Assembly: GCF_021545335.1 (NCBI RefSeq) | Contig: NZ_CP089312.1 | Span: 2,108,001-2,172,000, forward strand | DNA: 64,000 nucleotides | Direction of reading: 5' to 3' | Source: Streptomyces sp. GQFP | GTDB taxonomy: Bacteria > Actinomycetota > Actinomycetes > Streptomycetales > Streptomycetaceae | Part shown: positions 15,026 to 23,028 of the stretch, piece by piece | Position numbering within the stretch: the stretch's first letter is position 1 | Layout: each line of letters begins with the position of its first letter | Notes under the pieces: model-generated | The model's database searches: none | What the model saw: only the letters and a program-made list of their open reading frames with translations | Told to the model about the DNA's origin: nothing | Made by a program: the position numbers and the translations under genes

Positions 15026-16027
15026 TCAGAGTACGAAGCCGGCCGGGAACGGATCGTCCGGGTCCAGCAGATACTGGGCGGTGCCCGTGACCCAGGCCCG
15101 CCCGGTGATCGTGGGCACCACGGCGGGCCGCCCGGCGACCTCGACACTCTCGACGAGCCGCCCGGTGAACGACGTACCGATGAAGGACTCGTTCAAGAAG
15201 TCCTGGTGCAAGGGGAGTTCACCGCGCGCGTGCAGCTGGGCCATGCGCGCGGAGGTGCCGGTGCCGCAGGGCGAGCGGTCGAACCAGCCGGGGTGGATGG
15301 CCATCGCGTGCCGGGACCGGGTCGCGTCCGAGCCGGGGGCGGCCAAGTAGACGTGGTGGACACCGTTGATGGTCGGGTTCTCGGGATGTACGGGGGGACT
15401 GTCGGCGTTGATCGCGTCCATCAGGGCGAGTCCGGCGGCGAGGATGTCGTCCTTACGGTCGCGCTCGAAGGGCAGGCCGAACTCGTCGAGGGGCAGGATG
15501 GCGTAGAAGTTGCCACCGAAGGCGAGGTCGTACGTCACCGTGCGACCGTCGGCGAGGGTGGCTTTGCGCCCCAACTCCACGGCGAAAGAAGGCACGTTGC
15601 GGATGGTGACCGCCTTGGCCGCACCGCCCTCCACGGACACCTCGGCGACGACGAGCCCGGCCGGGGTGTCGAGCCGGATGGTGGTGACCGGCTCGACGAC
15701 CGGGACCATGCCGGTCTCGACGAGCACGGTCGCGACACCGATCGTCCCGTGGCCGCACATCGGCAGATAGCCGGAGACCTCGATGTAGACGACGCCGTAG
15801 TCGCAGTCGGGCCGGGTCGGCGGCTGGAGGATCGCCCCGCTCATGGCGGCGTGCCCGCGCGGCTCGTTCATCAGGAAGTTCCGTACGTCGTCCCGGTGTT
15901 CGCGGAACCACAGCCGGCGTTCGTTCATCGTGTCGCCGGGGATGGTGCCGATCCCGCCGGTGACGACCCGGGTCGGCATGCCCTCGGTGTGCGAGTCGAC
16001 GGCGTGCAGGACGAGCTTGCTGCGCAT
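15026..16027 (-). CDS. 4-hydroxyproline 2-epimerase (proline racemase family)
   Basis: A 333-residue proline racemase-family enzyme. Both acid/base cysteines are present: Cys91 in PMCGHGTIG and Cys254 in RSPCGTGTSARM. The Cys/Cys pair indicates an epimerase or racemase rather than the Thr-containing hydroxyproline dehydratase. Predicted reaction: trans-4-hydroxy-L-proline to cis-4-hydroxy-D-proline, the first cytosolic step of bacterial hydroxyproline degradation. Gene context (D-hydroxyproline dehydrogenase subunits and a DapA-family deaminase immediately upstream) supports this over proline racemase. The gap to the DapA-like gene is 41 bases, consistent with one operon. Confidence 0.88.
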   Translation of the reverse strand: MRSKLVLHAVDSHTEGMPTRVVTGGIGTIPGDTMNERRLWFREHRDDVRNFLMNEPRGHAAMSGAILQPPTRPDCDYGVVYIEVSGYLPMCGHGTIGVATVLVETGMVPVVEPVTTIRLDTPAGLVVAEVSVEGGAAKAVTIRNVPSFAVELGRKATLADGRTVTYDLAFGGNFYAILPLDEFGLPFERDRKDDILAAGLALMDAINADSPPVHPENPTINGVHHVYLAAPGSDATRSRHAMAIHPGWFDRSPCGTGTSARMAQLHARGELPLHQDFLNESFIGTSFTGRLVESVEVAGRPAVVPTITGRAWVTGTAQYLLDPDDPFPAGFVL

Positions 16028-16068
16028 GGGGCGATCCTCTCAGGTCGGCGGGCAGGCGGAGTTGCGGC

Positions 16069-16968
16069 TCAGGCGAGACCGAGGGCGACGGCCTTCTCGG
16101 TGGCTTCGCGGACCGCCTTCTCCTGCTCGGGCAGCAGCGGCATGCGCGGCGGGCGGACAGGACCGCCATGCCGGCCGACGATGTCCATCGACAGCTTGAT
16201 CGCCTGCACGAACTCGACCTTGGAGTCCCAGCGGTGGAGTGCGTGCAGCTGCTGGTAGAGCGGCAGGGCGGTGGCCAGGTCGCCCGCGACGGCGGCGCGG
16301 TACAGCTCGACCGTGGCCCGGGGCAGCGCGTTGGGATACCCGGCGACCCAACCGACCGCTCCGGCGGTCGCCAGCTCCAGCAGGACGTCGTCAGCGCCGA
16401 TCAACACATCGAGTTCCGGGGCGAGTTCCTGGATCTGGTAGATGCGCCGGGTGTCTCCGGAGAACTCCTTCACTCCCTTGATGAGCCCGGCCGCGTGCAG
16501 CTTGGCCAACAACTCGGGGGTGAGGTCGACCTTGGTGTCGATGGGGTTGTTGTACGCCACGATGTCGATCCCGACCTCGGCGACGGCCGCGTAGTGCGCG
16601 AGCACCGAACGCTCGTCGGCCCGGTAGGCGTTGGGCGGCAGCAGCATGACGGCGGCACAGCCGGCGTCCTTGGCCTGCGCGGCCCAGCGAGCGGACTCGG
16701 CGGAACCGTAGGCGGCGACACCGGGCATGACCCGGTCCCCGCCGATAGCGGCAACGGCGGTCTCGACGACTTTCGTCCGCTCCTCGGCGGTGAGCACCTG
16801 ATACTCACCGAGGGAGCCATTGGGCACGACACCGTCACACCCGTTCTCGACGAGCCAACGGCAATGGTCCGCGTAGGCGGCGTAGTTGACGCTCAGATCG
16901 TCGTTGAGCGGCAGCGCGGTGGCAACGAGAACGCCACGCCAGACGGGGACGGGGGCGGTGGTGCCCAT
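16069..16968 (-). CDS. DapA-family pyrroline-4-hydroxy-2-carboxylate deaminase (LhpC-like)
   Basis: A 299-residue TIM-barrel enzyme of the DHDPS/NAL family. Schiff-base Lys167 lies in GLIKGVKEFSGD, the catalytic Tyr139 in IVAYNNP, and the substrate-carboxylate loop is NGSLGEY in place of GTTGE. In this operon the expected reaction is deamination and dehydration of delta-1-pyrroline-4-hydroxy-2-carboxylate to 2-oxoglutarate semialdehyde. ATG 16968 has GGAGG seven bases upstream; the frame extends further 5' only through the dispersed repeat at 17001-17085, which was excluded. An alternative is another DapA-type aldolase, but context favours the hydroxyproline role. Confidence 0.85.
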   Translation of the reverse strand: MGTTAPVPVWRGVLVATALPLNDDLSVNYAAYADHCRWLVENGCDGVVPNGSLGEYQVLTAEERTKVVETAVAAIGGDRVMPGVAAYGSAESARWAAQAKDAGCAAVMLLPPNAYRADERSVLAHYAAVAEVGIDIVAYNNPIDTKVDLTPELLAKLHAAGLIKGVKEFSGDTRRIYQIQELAPELDVLIGADDVLLELATAGAVGWVAGYPNALPRATVELYRAAVAGDLATALPLYQQLHALHRWDSKVEFVQAIKLSMDIVGRHGGPVRPPRMPLLPEQEKAVREATEKAVALGLA

Positions 16969-17000
16969 AAGAACCTCCAGTTTTCGAGATACAGAGGAGA

Positions 17001-17085
17001 AGCGCGCCCCATAGGGGCGCGGGACTGTTTCTAATCTGCGGCTCCGCCGCGTGGGCGCGACCAGCCACAACGGCCCCGCAGCCAA
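17001..17085. repeat. Dispersed GC-rich repeat, long form, copy 1
   Basis: Contains GCGCCCCATAGGGGCGCG (a hairpin), then GCGGCTCCGCCGCGTGGGCG (a second hairpin core), then GCGACCAGCC and a CCCCGCAGCC tail. The same order is found at 62297-62388. It lies between the DapA-like gene and the FAD subunit gene of the hydroxyproline operon, so it would be transcribed as a structured spacer between cistrons. Confidence 0.8.
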
Positions 17086-17095
17086 ATCACAACCA

Positions 17096-18604
17096 TCAGC
17101 ACCGAGGCTCCTCCGCCAACACCCCCAACGGCACAGGTCCAGCAAACGGCCGCTTGGCCACCCCCACCGAACACCCGGCAACCCCAGCGACCCCGGTCGC
17201 ACAGACCCGCCCCTGACACCACCCCATACCCGCACGAGTGAGCAGCTTCACGGTACGCAAATCAGTCGCCCCCAACTCCTCGACGGCCTCCCGGACTTCG
17301 GAGGCCGTCACCTCCTCGCACCGACAGACGACGGTGTCATCGGCAACCTGCTCCACCCAGCGCGCAGGCGGCGCGTACGCGGTATCAACGGCAGCGAAGA
17401 ACTTCCGCAGCCGGGTACGGGTCCGCGCGGCAGCCGCCCAGTCGGCAGGACGAGGCTCAACTCCCCCCAGCCGCGCGGCGATCGAGCACCCGGCGATCTC
17501 CCCCTCGGCGAGCGCCAGCACCGCTCCCCCGATGCCGGTGGCCTCGCCCGCCGCCCAGACACCGTCGACGTCGGTGCGCTGCTCGGCGTCGGTGACGACG
17601 AAGGGGTCGCCGGTGGCGTCGATCGCGCACCCGAGGGTCTCGGCGAGGTCGGTGTGCGCGAGCATGCCGTGGCCGACGGCCAGGGTGTCGCAGGCGATCC
17701 GCCGCTCGGTGCCGGGCCGTACCCGACCGTCCGGGTCCAGGGCGGCGACGGTGACGGCTTCGACGCGGTCGGTGCCATGGGCCGCGACGACGGTGTGACG
17801 TACCGTCACCGGGACCTTGTGGCACAGGAGTTGGGCCGCGTACTGAACGGCCTCGGCGATCTTCGCCGGGTTGGCGGCGAGTGTCGCGGTGTGCCGTACG
17901 AAGTCGGCGGGGTGCGTGGACTCGACGTACGCGGCGACTTCGGCGCCCGCTGCGGCGAGCCCGGCCGCGACCGGCATCAGCAGCGGCCCGGTACCGGCGA
18001 CGACCGCCGTACGGCCCGGCAGAACGAGCCCGCCCTTGAGCATGGCCTGGGCGCCACCGGCGGTGACCACACCGGGGAGAGTCCAGCCAGGGAAGGGCAA
18101 CACCTTCTCGTAGCCACCGGTGGCGAGGAGGACGGCATCGGCGGTGACGGTCTCCGACTCGGCCTGCGCGGGACCGAGAAGAGCATGCACGCCAAAACGA
18201 CCACTTCCGCCGAACTCCCCCTCTACGAACCACACATGACGATCCGCCAGGTGGGTGATCCGACCCGCCGCGACATGCGCCGCCAGCCGATCCCGCAGCT
18301 TCTCCCAGGTACCCCAGGCGTGATGCAGGGCCTGCGGCCGACGCGCCTTCAACGCCGCAGCGGGCTGCCGGTAGAACTGCCCACCGGCCTGGGCACCCGA
18401 GTCGAGCAGCACCACCCGTACGCCCAGGTCGGCGGCGGTCAGCGCGGCAGCGAGGCCCGCCGGACCGGCACCGACAATCGCCACGGATGAAGTCGGGTGC
18501 GCGCCAGCGCCCCGATAGGGGCGCGGGGAACTGCGCGACCAGCCCCCACCGGCCCGCAGCCGACGAACCAGATAACCCACCGAACGCTCACCCGAGTTCG
18601 TCAT
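17096..18604 (-). CDS. D-hydroxyproline dehydrogenase, large FAD/BFD subunit (HcnB-like)
   Basis: A 502-residue NAD/FAD-type disulfide-oxidoreductase-fold flavoprotein. The first dinucleotide motif is VAIVGAGPAGLAAALTAADLG (about residues 40-60, read as VAIVGAGPAG plus helix), a second lies near GRTAVVAGTGPLLMPVAAGL, and the C-terminal 75 residues are a BFD-like [2Fe-2S] domain (VVCRCEEVTASEV and GMGWCQGRVC, four Cys). This is the architecture of the HcnB/OoxA-type subunit in heteromeric D-hydroxyproline dehydrogenase and opine oxidases. ATG 18604 has GGAAGGGG upstream and overlaps the preceding cistron by 17 bases. Residues about 15-35 are encoded by a copy of the dispersed repeat. Confidence 0.85.
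   Translation of the reverse strand: MTNSGERSVGYLVRRLRAGGGWSRSSPRPYRGAGAHPTSSVAIVGAGPAGLAAALTAADLGVRVVLLDSGAQAGGQFYRQPAAALKARRPQALHHAWGTWEKLRDRLAAHVAAGRITHLADRHVWFVEGEFGGSGRFGVHALLGPAQAESETVTADAVLLATGGYEKVLPFPGWTLPGVVTAGGAQAMLKGGLVLPGRTAVVAGTGPLLMPVAAGLAAAGAEVAAYVESTHPADFVRHTATLAANPAKIAEAVQYAAQLLCHKVPVTVRHTVVAAHGTDRVEAVTVAALDPDGRVRPGTERRIACDTLAVGHGMLAHTDLAETLGCAIDATGDPFVVTDAEQRTDVDGVWAAGEATGIGGAVLALAEGEIAGCSIAARLGGVEPRPADWAAAARTRTRLRKFFAAVDTAYAPPARWVEQVADDTVVCRCEEVTASEVREAVEELGATDLRTVKLLTRAGMGWCQGRVCATGVAGVAGCSVGVAKRPFAGPVPLGVLAEEPRC
18501..18561. repeat. Dispersed GC-rich repeat, short form, inside a coding region
   Basis: Contains GCGCCCCGATAGGGGCGCGG, GAACTGCGCGACCAGCC and CCCACCGGCCCGCAGCC. 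On the minus strand it is translated as part of the N-terminus of the HcnB-like flavoprotein (roughly residues 15-35, a Gly/Arg/Ser/Pro-rich stretch), before the FAD-binding fold. The reading frame is kept open through it. Confidence 0.8.
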
Positions 18605-18902
18605 GACCAACCCCTTCCTGCGTACGGATCACGTCGCCGGACGCAGCCGGTACCAGGCAAGCCCGCTGGTTAGGCCGGTCATTGACGGTGACAAGGCAGT
18701 CGAAGCAGACCCCGATCCCACAGAAGATCCCGCGCGGCGCACCACTCCCCCGGGTGCTCCGCCAGGAGGTGACCCCCACCGACCAGAGGACGGCGGCGAC
18801 AGTCTGACCGGGCAGCGCAGCGGTCTCGTGTCCGTCGACAGTGACGGTGAAGGGCGGCCCGGGGTGGGCCCTGGCCAGCTCCAGCGGAGTCCTCTGTCTC
18901 AC
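18588..18902 (-). CDS. D-hydroxyproline dehydrogenase, small [2Fe-2S] subunit (HcnA-like)
   Basis: A 104-residue ferredoxin-like protein. The plant-type [2Fe-2S] ligands appear as GIFCGIGVCFDCLV plus a later ACLV Cys, preceded by a beta-grasp start (FTVTVDGHETAALPGQTVAAVLWS). It matches the gamma/HcnA-type subunit that passes electrons in three-subunit D-hydroxyproline and opine dehydrogenases. The GTG start at 18902 overlaps the stop of the upstream oxidase subunit gene as GTGA; a longer in-frame extension lies inside that gene and was rejected. Its own 3' end overlaps the start of the large subunit gene. Confidence 0.87.
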   Translation of the reverse strand: MRQRTPLELARAHPGPPFTVTVDGHETAALPGQTVAAVLWSVGVTSWRSTRGSGAPRGIFCGIGVCFDCLVTVNDRPNQRACLVPAASGDVIRTQEGVGHDELG

Positions 18903-20071
18903 TGATTGCCCTCCTCGAAGCGGTCCGGACGGAACGGCGCGAGGTCCAGATCGGGCCGCTTGCCCGCCAACGACTGCGCGATCAACTGCCCCGTACCGAC
19001 CGCCAGCCCGATCCCCGCCCCCTCGTGACCGCACGCGTGATAGAGCCCCGGCGCCCGGGGATCGGCCCCGATGGCCGGCAGATGGTCCGGCATGTACGGC
19101 CGGAAACCCAGGTAAGCGCGCATCGCGTGCACACTCCCGAGCACCGGGAAGAGCGCCAGGGCCTGCGCGGCCAGTCGACGCACGACCGGGAGCGAGAACG
19201 TCCGGTCGAAGCCGACCCGTTCACGGCTGGCCCCGATCAGCACCGGCCCCGCGGCCGTGCTCTCGACGACCGCCGAGGACTGGAGCCCTGCGTCGCCGCT
19301 GGCCACGTCGGCGACATAGTCGGCGGCGTACACCTTGTGCCGTACGGTGCCGGGCGGCAGCGGTTCGGTGACCAGGACGAAGCCGCGCCGGGGCAGCACG
19401 GGCAGGTGCACCCCGGCCAGCGCGGCGACCTCGCCGCCCCAGGTGCCGGCCGCGTTGACGACGGCCGGGGCGTGGATGTCGCCGTGCTCCGCAGTCCGGA
19501 CGCCGCGTACGGAGCCGTCCGGTGCGCACAGGATGTCGGTGACGGCCGTACCGGTGCGCAGTTCGGCTCCGGCCCGCCGGGCCGCCCGGACGACCTGGGC
19601 GGCGGCGAGGGAGGGCATCACCTGGCAGTCCTGCGGGTACAGCACACCGCCCGCGAGGTCGGGGGCCAAGTGCGGTTCCAGGTCGGCGAGTTGACCAGCG
19701 TCGACCGTCTCGGCCTCGATGCCCGCCGCCCGCTGTCCGGCGGCGAACCCGGCCAGCGCGGCCATGCCTGCCGCGTCGGAGGCGACGACGATCCCGCCCT
19801 TCGCCTCGAACTCGACGGCGCCGCCCAGACCCGGTTCGGCCGCGAGGTCGTGCCAGAGGCGGGCGGAGAGCAGCGCGAGGTCCAGCTCGGGCCCCGGTTC
19901 CTTGTCGGAGACGAGCAGGTTGCCCTCACCGGCGCCGGTGGTGCCACCGGCCACCGGCCCCCGGTCGAGGACGAGGGTCGCGAGGCCGGCCCGGGCGAGG
20001 TAAAGGGCACATGCGGCACCCACCATTCCGGCGCCGATGACCACAACATCGCAGGTCAGTCGCTTACTCAC
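18899..20071 (-). CDS. D-hydroxyproline dehydrogenase, catalytic FAD subunit (DAO family, HcnC-like)
   Basis: A 390-residue D-amino-acid-oxidase-fold flavoprotein. The Rossmann motif VVVIGAGMVGAACALYLA is at residues about 9-26, the ATP-type VLDRG follows, and the C-terminal CGHEGAGIGLAVGTGQLIAQ closes the FAD site. It is the first cistron of the operon and the likely site of oxidation of cis-4-hydroxy-D-proline to the pyrroline. The GTG start at 20071 has no Shine-Dalgarno sequence, which suggests a leaderless transcript. Other DAO-fold roles (sarcosine or opine oxidation) are possible; the epimerase and deaminase downstream favour hydroxyproline. Confidence 0.86.
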   Translation of the reverse strand: MSKRLTCDVVVIGAGMVGAACALYLARAGLATLVLDRGPVAGGTTGAGEGNLLVSDKEPGPELDLALLSARLWHDLAAEPGLGGAVEFEAKGGIVVASDAAGMAALAGFAAGQRAAGIEAETVDAGQLADLEPHLAPDLAGGVLYPQDCQVMPSLAAAQVVRAARRAGAELRTGTAVTDILCAPDGSVRGVRTAEHGDIHAPAVVNAAGTWGGEVAALAGVHLPVLPRRGFVLVTEPLPPGTVRHKVYAADYVADVASGDAGLQSSAVVESTAAGPVLIGASRERVGFDRTFSLPVVRRLAAQALALFPVLGSVHAMRAYLGFRPYMPDHLPAIGADPRAPGLYHACGHEGAGIGLAVGTGQLIAQSLAGKRPDLDLAPFRPDRFEEGNQ

Positions 20072-20170
20072 ATCAGTACAATGTCACATGTTCCTATTCT
20101 CGCCAAGGGCGCCTAGGCTCGACTCACCGACCGACTGCTGCTGACCTCAAGGCGAAGAAGGTGCCCACAG
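20072..20170. promoter_or_regulatory. Divergent promoter region of the hydroxyproline operon and Xaa-Pro aminopeptidase gene
   Basis: This 99-base region separates the two divergent units. It contains the palindrome ATGTCACAT (20081-20089) ten bases from the operon's GTG, in a local AT-rich patch. Its size and position suit a FadR-type GntR operator overlapping a leaderless start. Assignment to the operon's own GntR protein is inference. Confidence 0.45.
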
Positions 20171-21637
20171 GTGTCCACGGATTCGACCGAAACCGCTGAA
20201 CCCGAAGAGACCGCTGAGACCAAGGACCGCAAGAACCGCCTGTACCCGTCCGTCTCCCCGCAGCTGGCCGAGCTGATGACGACGGGATGGGCCGACACCG
20301 AGCTGAAGGACCTGCGCCCCATCGAGCAGGCCCCGTACGCCGCCGAGCGCCGCGCCGCCCTCTCCGCCCGCTTCCCCGGCGAGCGTCTGATCGTCCCGGC
20401 CGGCAACCTCAAGGTCCGCGCCAACGACACGCACTACCCGTTCCGCCCGTCCACCGAGTACGTCCATCTCACGGGCGACCAGACGGTGGACGCGCTCCTC
20501 GTCCTCGAACCCCGCGCGGACGCCGACGGTCACGACGCCGTCGCCTATCTCCTCCCCCGCTCCGACCGGGACAGCGGCGAGTTCTGGCAGGGCGCGGCCA
20601 AGGGCGAGCTGTGGGTCGGCCGCCGCCACTCCCTCGCCGAGGCCGAACAGGTCCTCGGCCTGCCCTGCCGTGACGTCCGCGAGGCCTCCGCCGAGCTGCG
20701 CGCGGCCCCCGCCGTCCCCACCCGGATCGTGCGCGGCTACGACGCCGAACTCGAGGCCGCCGTGACGACGGACGAGGACCGGGACACCGAGCTGAAGACG
20801 GTGCTGTCCGAGCTGCGTCTGGTGAAGGACGACTGGGAGATCGGCGAGATGCGCAAGGCGGTCGACTCGACCGTACGCGGATTCGTGGATGTCGTACGGG
20901 AGTTGGCGACCGCGATCGCCACCTCGGAGCGCTGGATCGAGGGAACCTTCTTCCGCCGCGCCCGACTTGAGGGCAACGACATCGGCTACGGCTCGATCTG
21001 CGCGGCCGGCGAGCACGCCACGATCATGCACTGGCAGCGCAACGACGGCGAAGTCCGCCCGGGCGAGCTGCTGTTGCTCGACGCGGGCGTGGAGACGAAC
21101 TCCCTCTACACCGCCGACGTCACCCGCACCCTCCCCATCAGCGGCACCTTCACCCCGCTCCAGCGCAAGATCTACGACGCGGTGTACGAGGCTCAGGAGG
21201 CAGGCATCCGGACGGTCAAGCCCGGTGCCGCGTACCGGGACTTCCATGTCGCCGCCCAGCGCTACCTGGCCGAGAAGCTTGTCGAGTGGGGCCTGTTGGA
21301 GGGCGACCCGGACGACGTGTACGAGCTGGCCCTCCAGCGCCGCTTCACCATGGCCGGCACCGGTCACATGCTCGGCCTGGACGTGCACGACTGCGCCAAG
21401 TCACGGACCGAGCTGTATGTCGACGGCATCCTCGAACCGGGCATGATCCTCACGGTCGAGCCGGGCCTGTACTTCCAGCCGGACGACCTGACCGTGCCTG
21501 CGGAGTACCGGGGCATCGGGGTCCGGATCGAGGACGACATCCTGGTGACGGCGGACGGCCACGAGAACCTGTCGGCCGGGCTGCCCCGTACGTCCGACGA
21601 GGTCGAGGAATGGATGCGGGTCCTGACCGGCGCGTAG
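20171..21637 (+). CDS. Xaa-Pro aminopeptidase (aminopeptidase P, M24B)
   Basis: A 488-residue creatinase-fold metallopeptidase. After an N-terminal aminopeptidase-P domain (about residues 50-180), the catalytic domain shows dinuclear-metal ligands: DAGVETN, TADVTRTLP, the His of GTGHMLGLDVHD, EPGLYF and GVRIEDDI. It removes the N-terminal residue from peptides with Pro, or hydroxyproline, in position two. Its placement divergent from a hydroxyproline operon suggests supply of imino acids from collagen-type peptides, though the enzyme is also a general housekeeping peptidase. The GTG start has a loose AAGAAGG upstream. No signal peptide is seen, so it is cytoplasmic. Confidence 0.9.
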   Translation: MSTDSTETAEPEETAETKDRKNRLYPSVSPQLAELMTTGWADTELKDLRPIEQAPYAAERRAALSARFPGERLIVPAGNLKVRANDTHYPFRPSTEYVHLTGDQTVDALLVLEPRADADGHDAVAYLLPRSDRDSGEFWQGAAKGELWVGRRHSLAEAEQVLGLPCRDVREASAELRAAPAVPTRIVRGYDAELEAAVTTDEDRDTELKTVLSELRLVKDDWEIGEMRKAVDSTVRGFVDVVRELATAIATSERWIEGTFFRRARLEGNDIGYGSICAAGEHATIMHWQRNDGEVRPGELLLLDAGVETNSLYTADVTRTLPISGTFTPLQRKIYDAVYEAQEAGIRTVKPGAAYRDFHVAAQRYLAEKLVEWGLLEGDPDDVYELALQRRFTMAGTGHMLGLDVHDCAKSRTELYVDGILEPGMILTVEPGLYFQPDDLTVPAEYRGIGVRIEDDILVTADGHENLSAGLPRTSDEVEEWMRVLTGA

Positions 21638-21677
21638 CCCCGGTCAAGCCCCGTCAACGCCCGCTGCGGCAGGCGGC

Positions 21678-22118
21678 TCACGCCTGCGTGAGGACGACCT
21701 CCTGGATCCGCTCCGAGTGGACCGTCGGCAGCGGGATGAAGCCCGAGCGGCGGAACTCCACCAGGCTGGTCTTGACCCGCACCGGGCCGGGCTCGTACGC
21801 GCCCGGCTCGGTGGCCTTGGTGTTCGACCACTGGTGCCAGGAGCCGTCGCAGCTCGCGGGGATGCTGTCCAGGCCGTGCCAGACGTTCTCGCCGCGCTCG
21901 ATCGAGGCGGCGACGCGGACGGAACCGCCGGTGCTGAGGCAGCGGTAGCTGCCGGCGAGCGTGAGTTCGCCGTCGGGCGTGATGCTGCCGGACTCGACCG
22001 TGACCTGGTCGAAGCCCTCGTCGGCGGCTGCGGGGGTCGCGGCCTGGGACACGGTCAGCAGCGCGGCACCGGCCGCGACGGCGGCGGCACGGGAGAGGGA
22101 CCGGAAGGAAACAGACAT
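21678..22118 (-). CDS. Secreted DUF6299-type protein
   Basis: A 146-residue exported protein. A signal peptide (RSLSRAAAVAAGAALLTV, then AATPAAADE with cleavage about residue 30) leads a single beta-rich domain with GELTLAGSYRCLST and a second Cys in PASCDGSWHQW, probably one disulfide. This fits the actinobacterial DUF6299 family, function unknown. ATG 22118 follows an ideal AAGGAGG at 9 bases, so the longer in-frame start at 22145 was rejected. It is convergent with the aminopeptidase gene. An extracellular or wall-associated location is expected. Confidence 0.8.
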   Translation of the reverse strand: MSVSFRSLSRAAAVAAGAALLTVSQAATPAAADEGFDQVTVESGSITPDGELTLAGSYRCLSTGGSVRVAASIERGENVWHGLDSIPASCDGSWHQWSNTKATEPGAYEPGPVRVKTSLVEFRRSGFIPLPTVHSERIQEVVLTQA

Positions 22119-22422
22119 GGGGAAACCTCCTTGGGGGGACTCCACAGGTACTGGCCCCCCGCGCCCGCGCGCGTGATCATCACCCCTTCGTCGGCGAGTC
22201 GTGCACGCCGACTGCCCCGCTTTTCGGATCTTCTCGGAACGGCGGAATTGTCAGAGTGGTGTCACAGCACGTCCGCGTGCTGTCACGCTTCCTCGCCTCG
22301 ACTTGGCGCCGGGCCCCCGGCACGGGCATCGTCAGAACCGGCAAGGAAGCAAGGCCGCAAAGACGCAAGGACTCACGGACGCACCGCACCCGAGCACCAG
22401 CTATCCGATCCGGAGGCACACC
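22119..22422. other. Intergenic region with one inverted repeat, no gene seen
   Basis: This 304-base gap is between divergent genes (DUF6299 and DUF5999). It holds one clear dyad, AGCACG-TCCG-CGTGCT at 22266-22281, flanked on both sides by GTCAC, which could be an operator. From 22344 to 22375 the sequence is purine-rich with repeated GCAAGG. No conserved coding frame or RNA gene was recognised. Confidence 0.5.
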
Positions 22423-22611
22423 ATGTGTTCACACCAGCCCGCGTGCCCCTCGGCCGACCGCCCCGACCGGGACGCCGCGCACATCGTCGCCTTCCACCCC
22501 GAGCAGGGCTGGAACCTCCTGTGCAACGGCGCGATCGTCTTCGACGACACCGGCGAGCTGCTGCCCGACGGCAGCGTGGTCTCCCCGCACCGCCTGACGA
22601 CCGCGGCCTGA
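22423..22611 (+). CDS. Small DUF5999 protein (62 aa)
   Basis: A 62-residue protein of the actinobacterial DUF5999 family. It begins MCSHQPACPSADRPDRDAA, has HPEQGWNLLCNGAIVFDDTGELLPDG in the middle (read as two blocks, HPEQGWNLLCNG and VFDDTGELLPDG), and ends VVSPHRLTTAA. Three Cys and two His residues could bind a metal. The family is short, highly conserved and very common in streptomycetes, with no known function. CGGAGG lies six bases before the ATG. It is convergent with the RidA-like gene, 18 bases away. Confidence 0.85.
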   Translation: MCSHQPACPSADRPDRDAAHIVAFHPEQGWNLLCNGAIVFDDTGELLPDGSVVSPHRLTTAA

Positions 22612-22629
22612 ACAACCTCTGACCACTCT

Positions 22630-23028
22630 CTACGGCAGCACCGCGAAGCCGTCCAGCTCCACCAGGGCCTCTTCGTCCCACAGCCGTACGATCCCGACGA
22701 CCGCCATCGCCGGATAGTCGCGCCCCGCCAACCTCCTCCAGACACGGCCGAGTTGAGGGGCCTGGGCGCGATAGTCGGCGACGTCCGTGGCGTACACGGT
22801 GACCCTGGCGAGGTCGGCGGGCGTACCGCCGGCCGCGTGCAGTGCGGCGAGCAGATTCCCGAGGGCCCGCTCGAACTGCTCGACCAGCGTGTCCCCTACG
22901 ACCTTCCCGTCGGCGTCGAGCGCGGTCTGCCCCGCGAGGAACACCAGCCGGGAGCCGGTGGCGACGACGGCGTGCGAGAAGCCGGCGGGCGGCGAGAGCC
23001 CGGCCGGATTGACGCGCTCGGCACTCAC
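22630..23028 (-). CDS. RidA/YjgF-family deaminase-like protein
   Basis: A 132-residue RidA-family protein with the family's SHAVVATGSRLVFLAGQTALD, FERALGNLLAALHAAGG and VTVYATDV blocks, although the C-terminal catalytic Arg region reads YPAMAVVGIVRLWDEEALVE. RidA proteins hydrolyse reactive enamine/imine intermediates; in aminobenzoyl-CoA pathways such a protein accompanies ring-opening steps that yield imines. The GTG start at 23028 overlaps the acyl-CoA dehydrogenase stop as GTGA, showing translational coupling. The frame remains open another 2 kb upstream, but that is shadow of other genes. Confidence 0.87.
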   Translation of the reverse strand: MSAERVNPAGLSPPAGFSHAVVATGSRLVFLAGQTALDADGKVVGDTLVEQFERALGNLLAALHAAGGTPADLARVTVYATDVADYRAQAPQLGRVWRRLAGRDYPAMAVVGIVRLWDEEALVELDGFAVLP

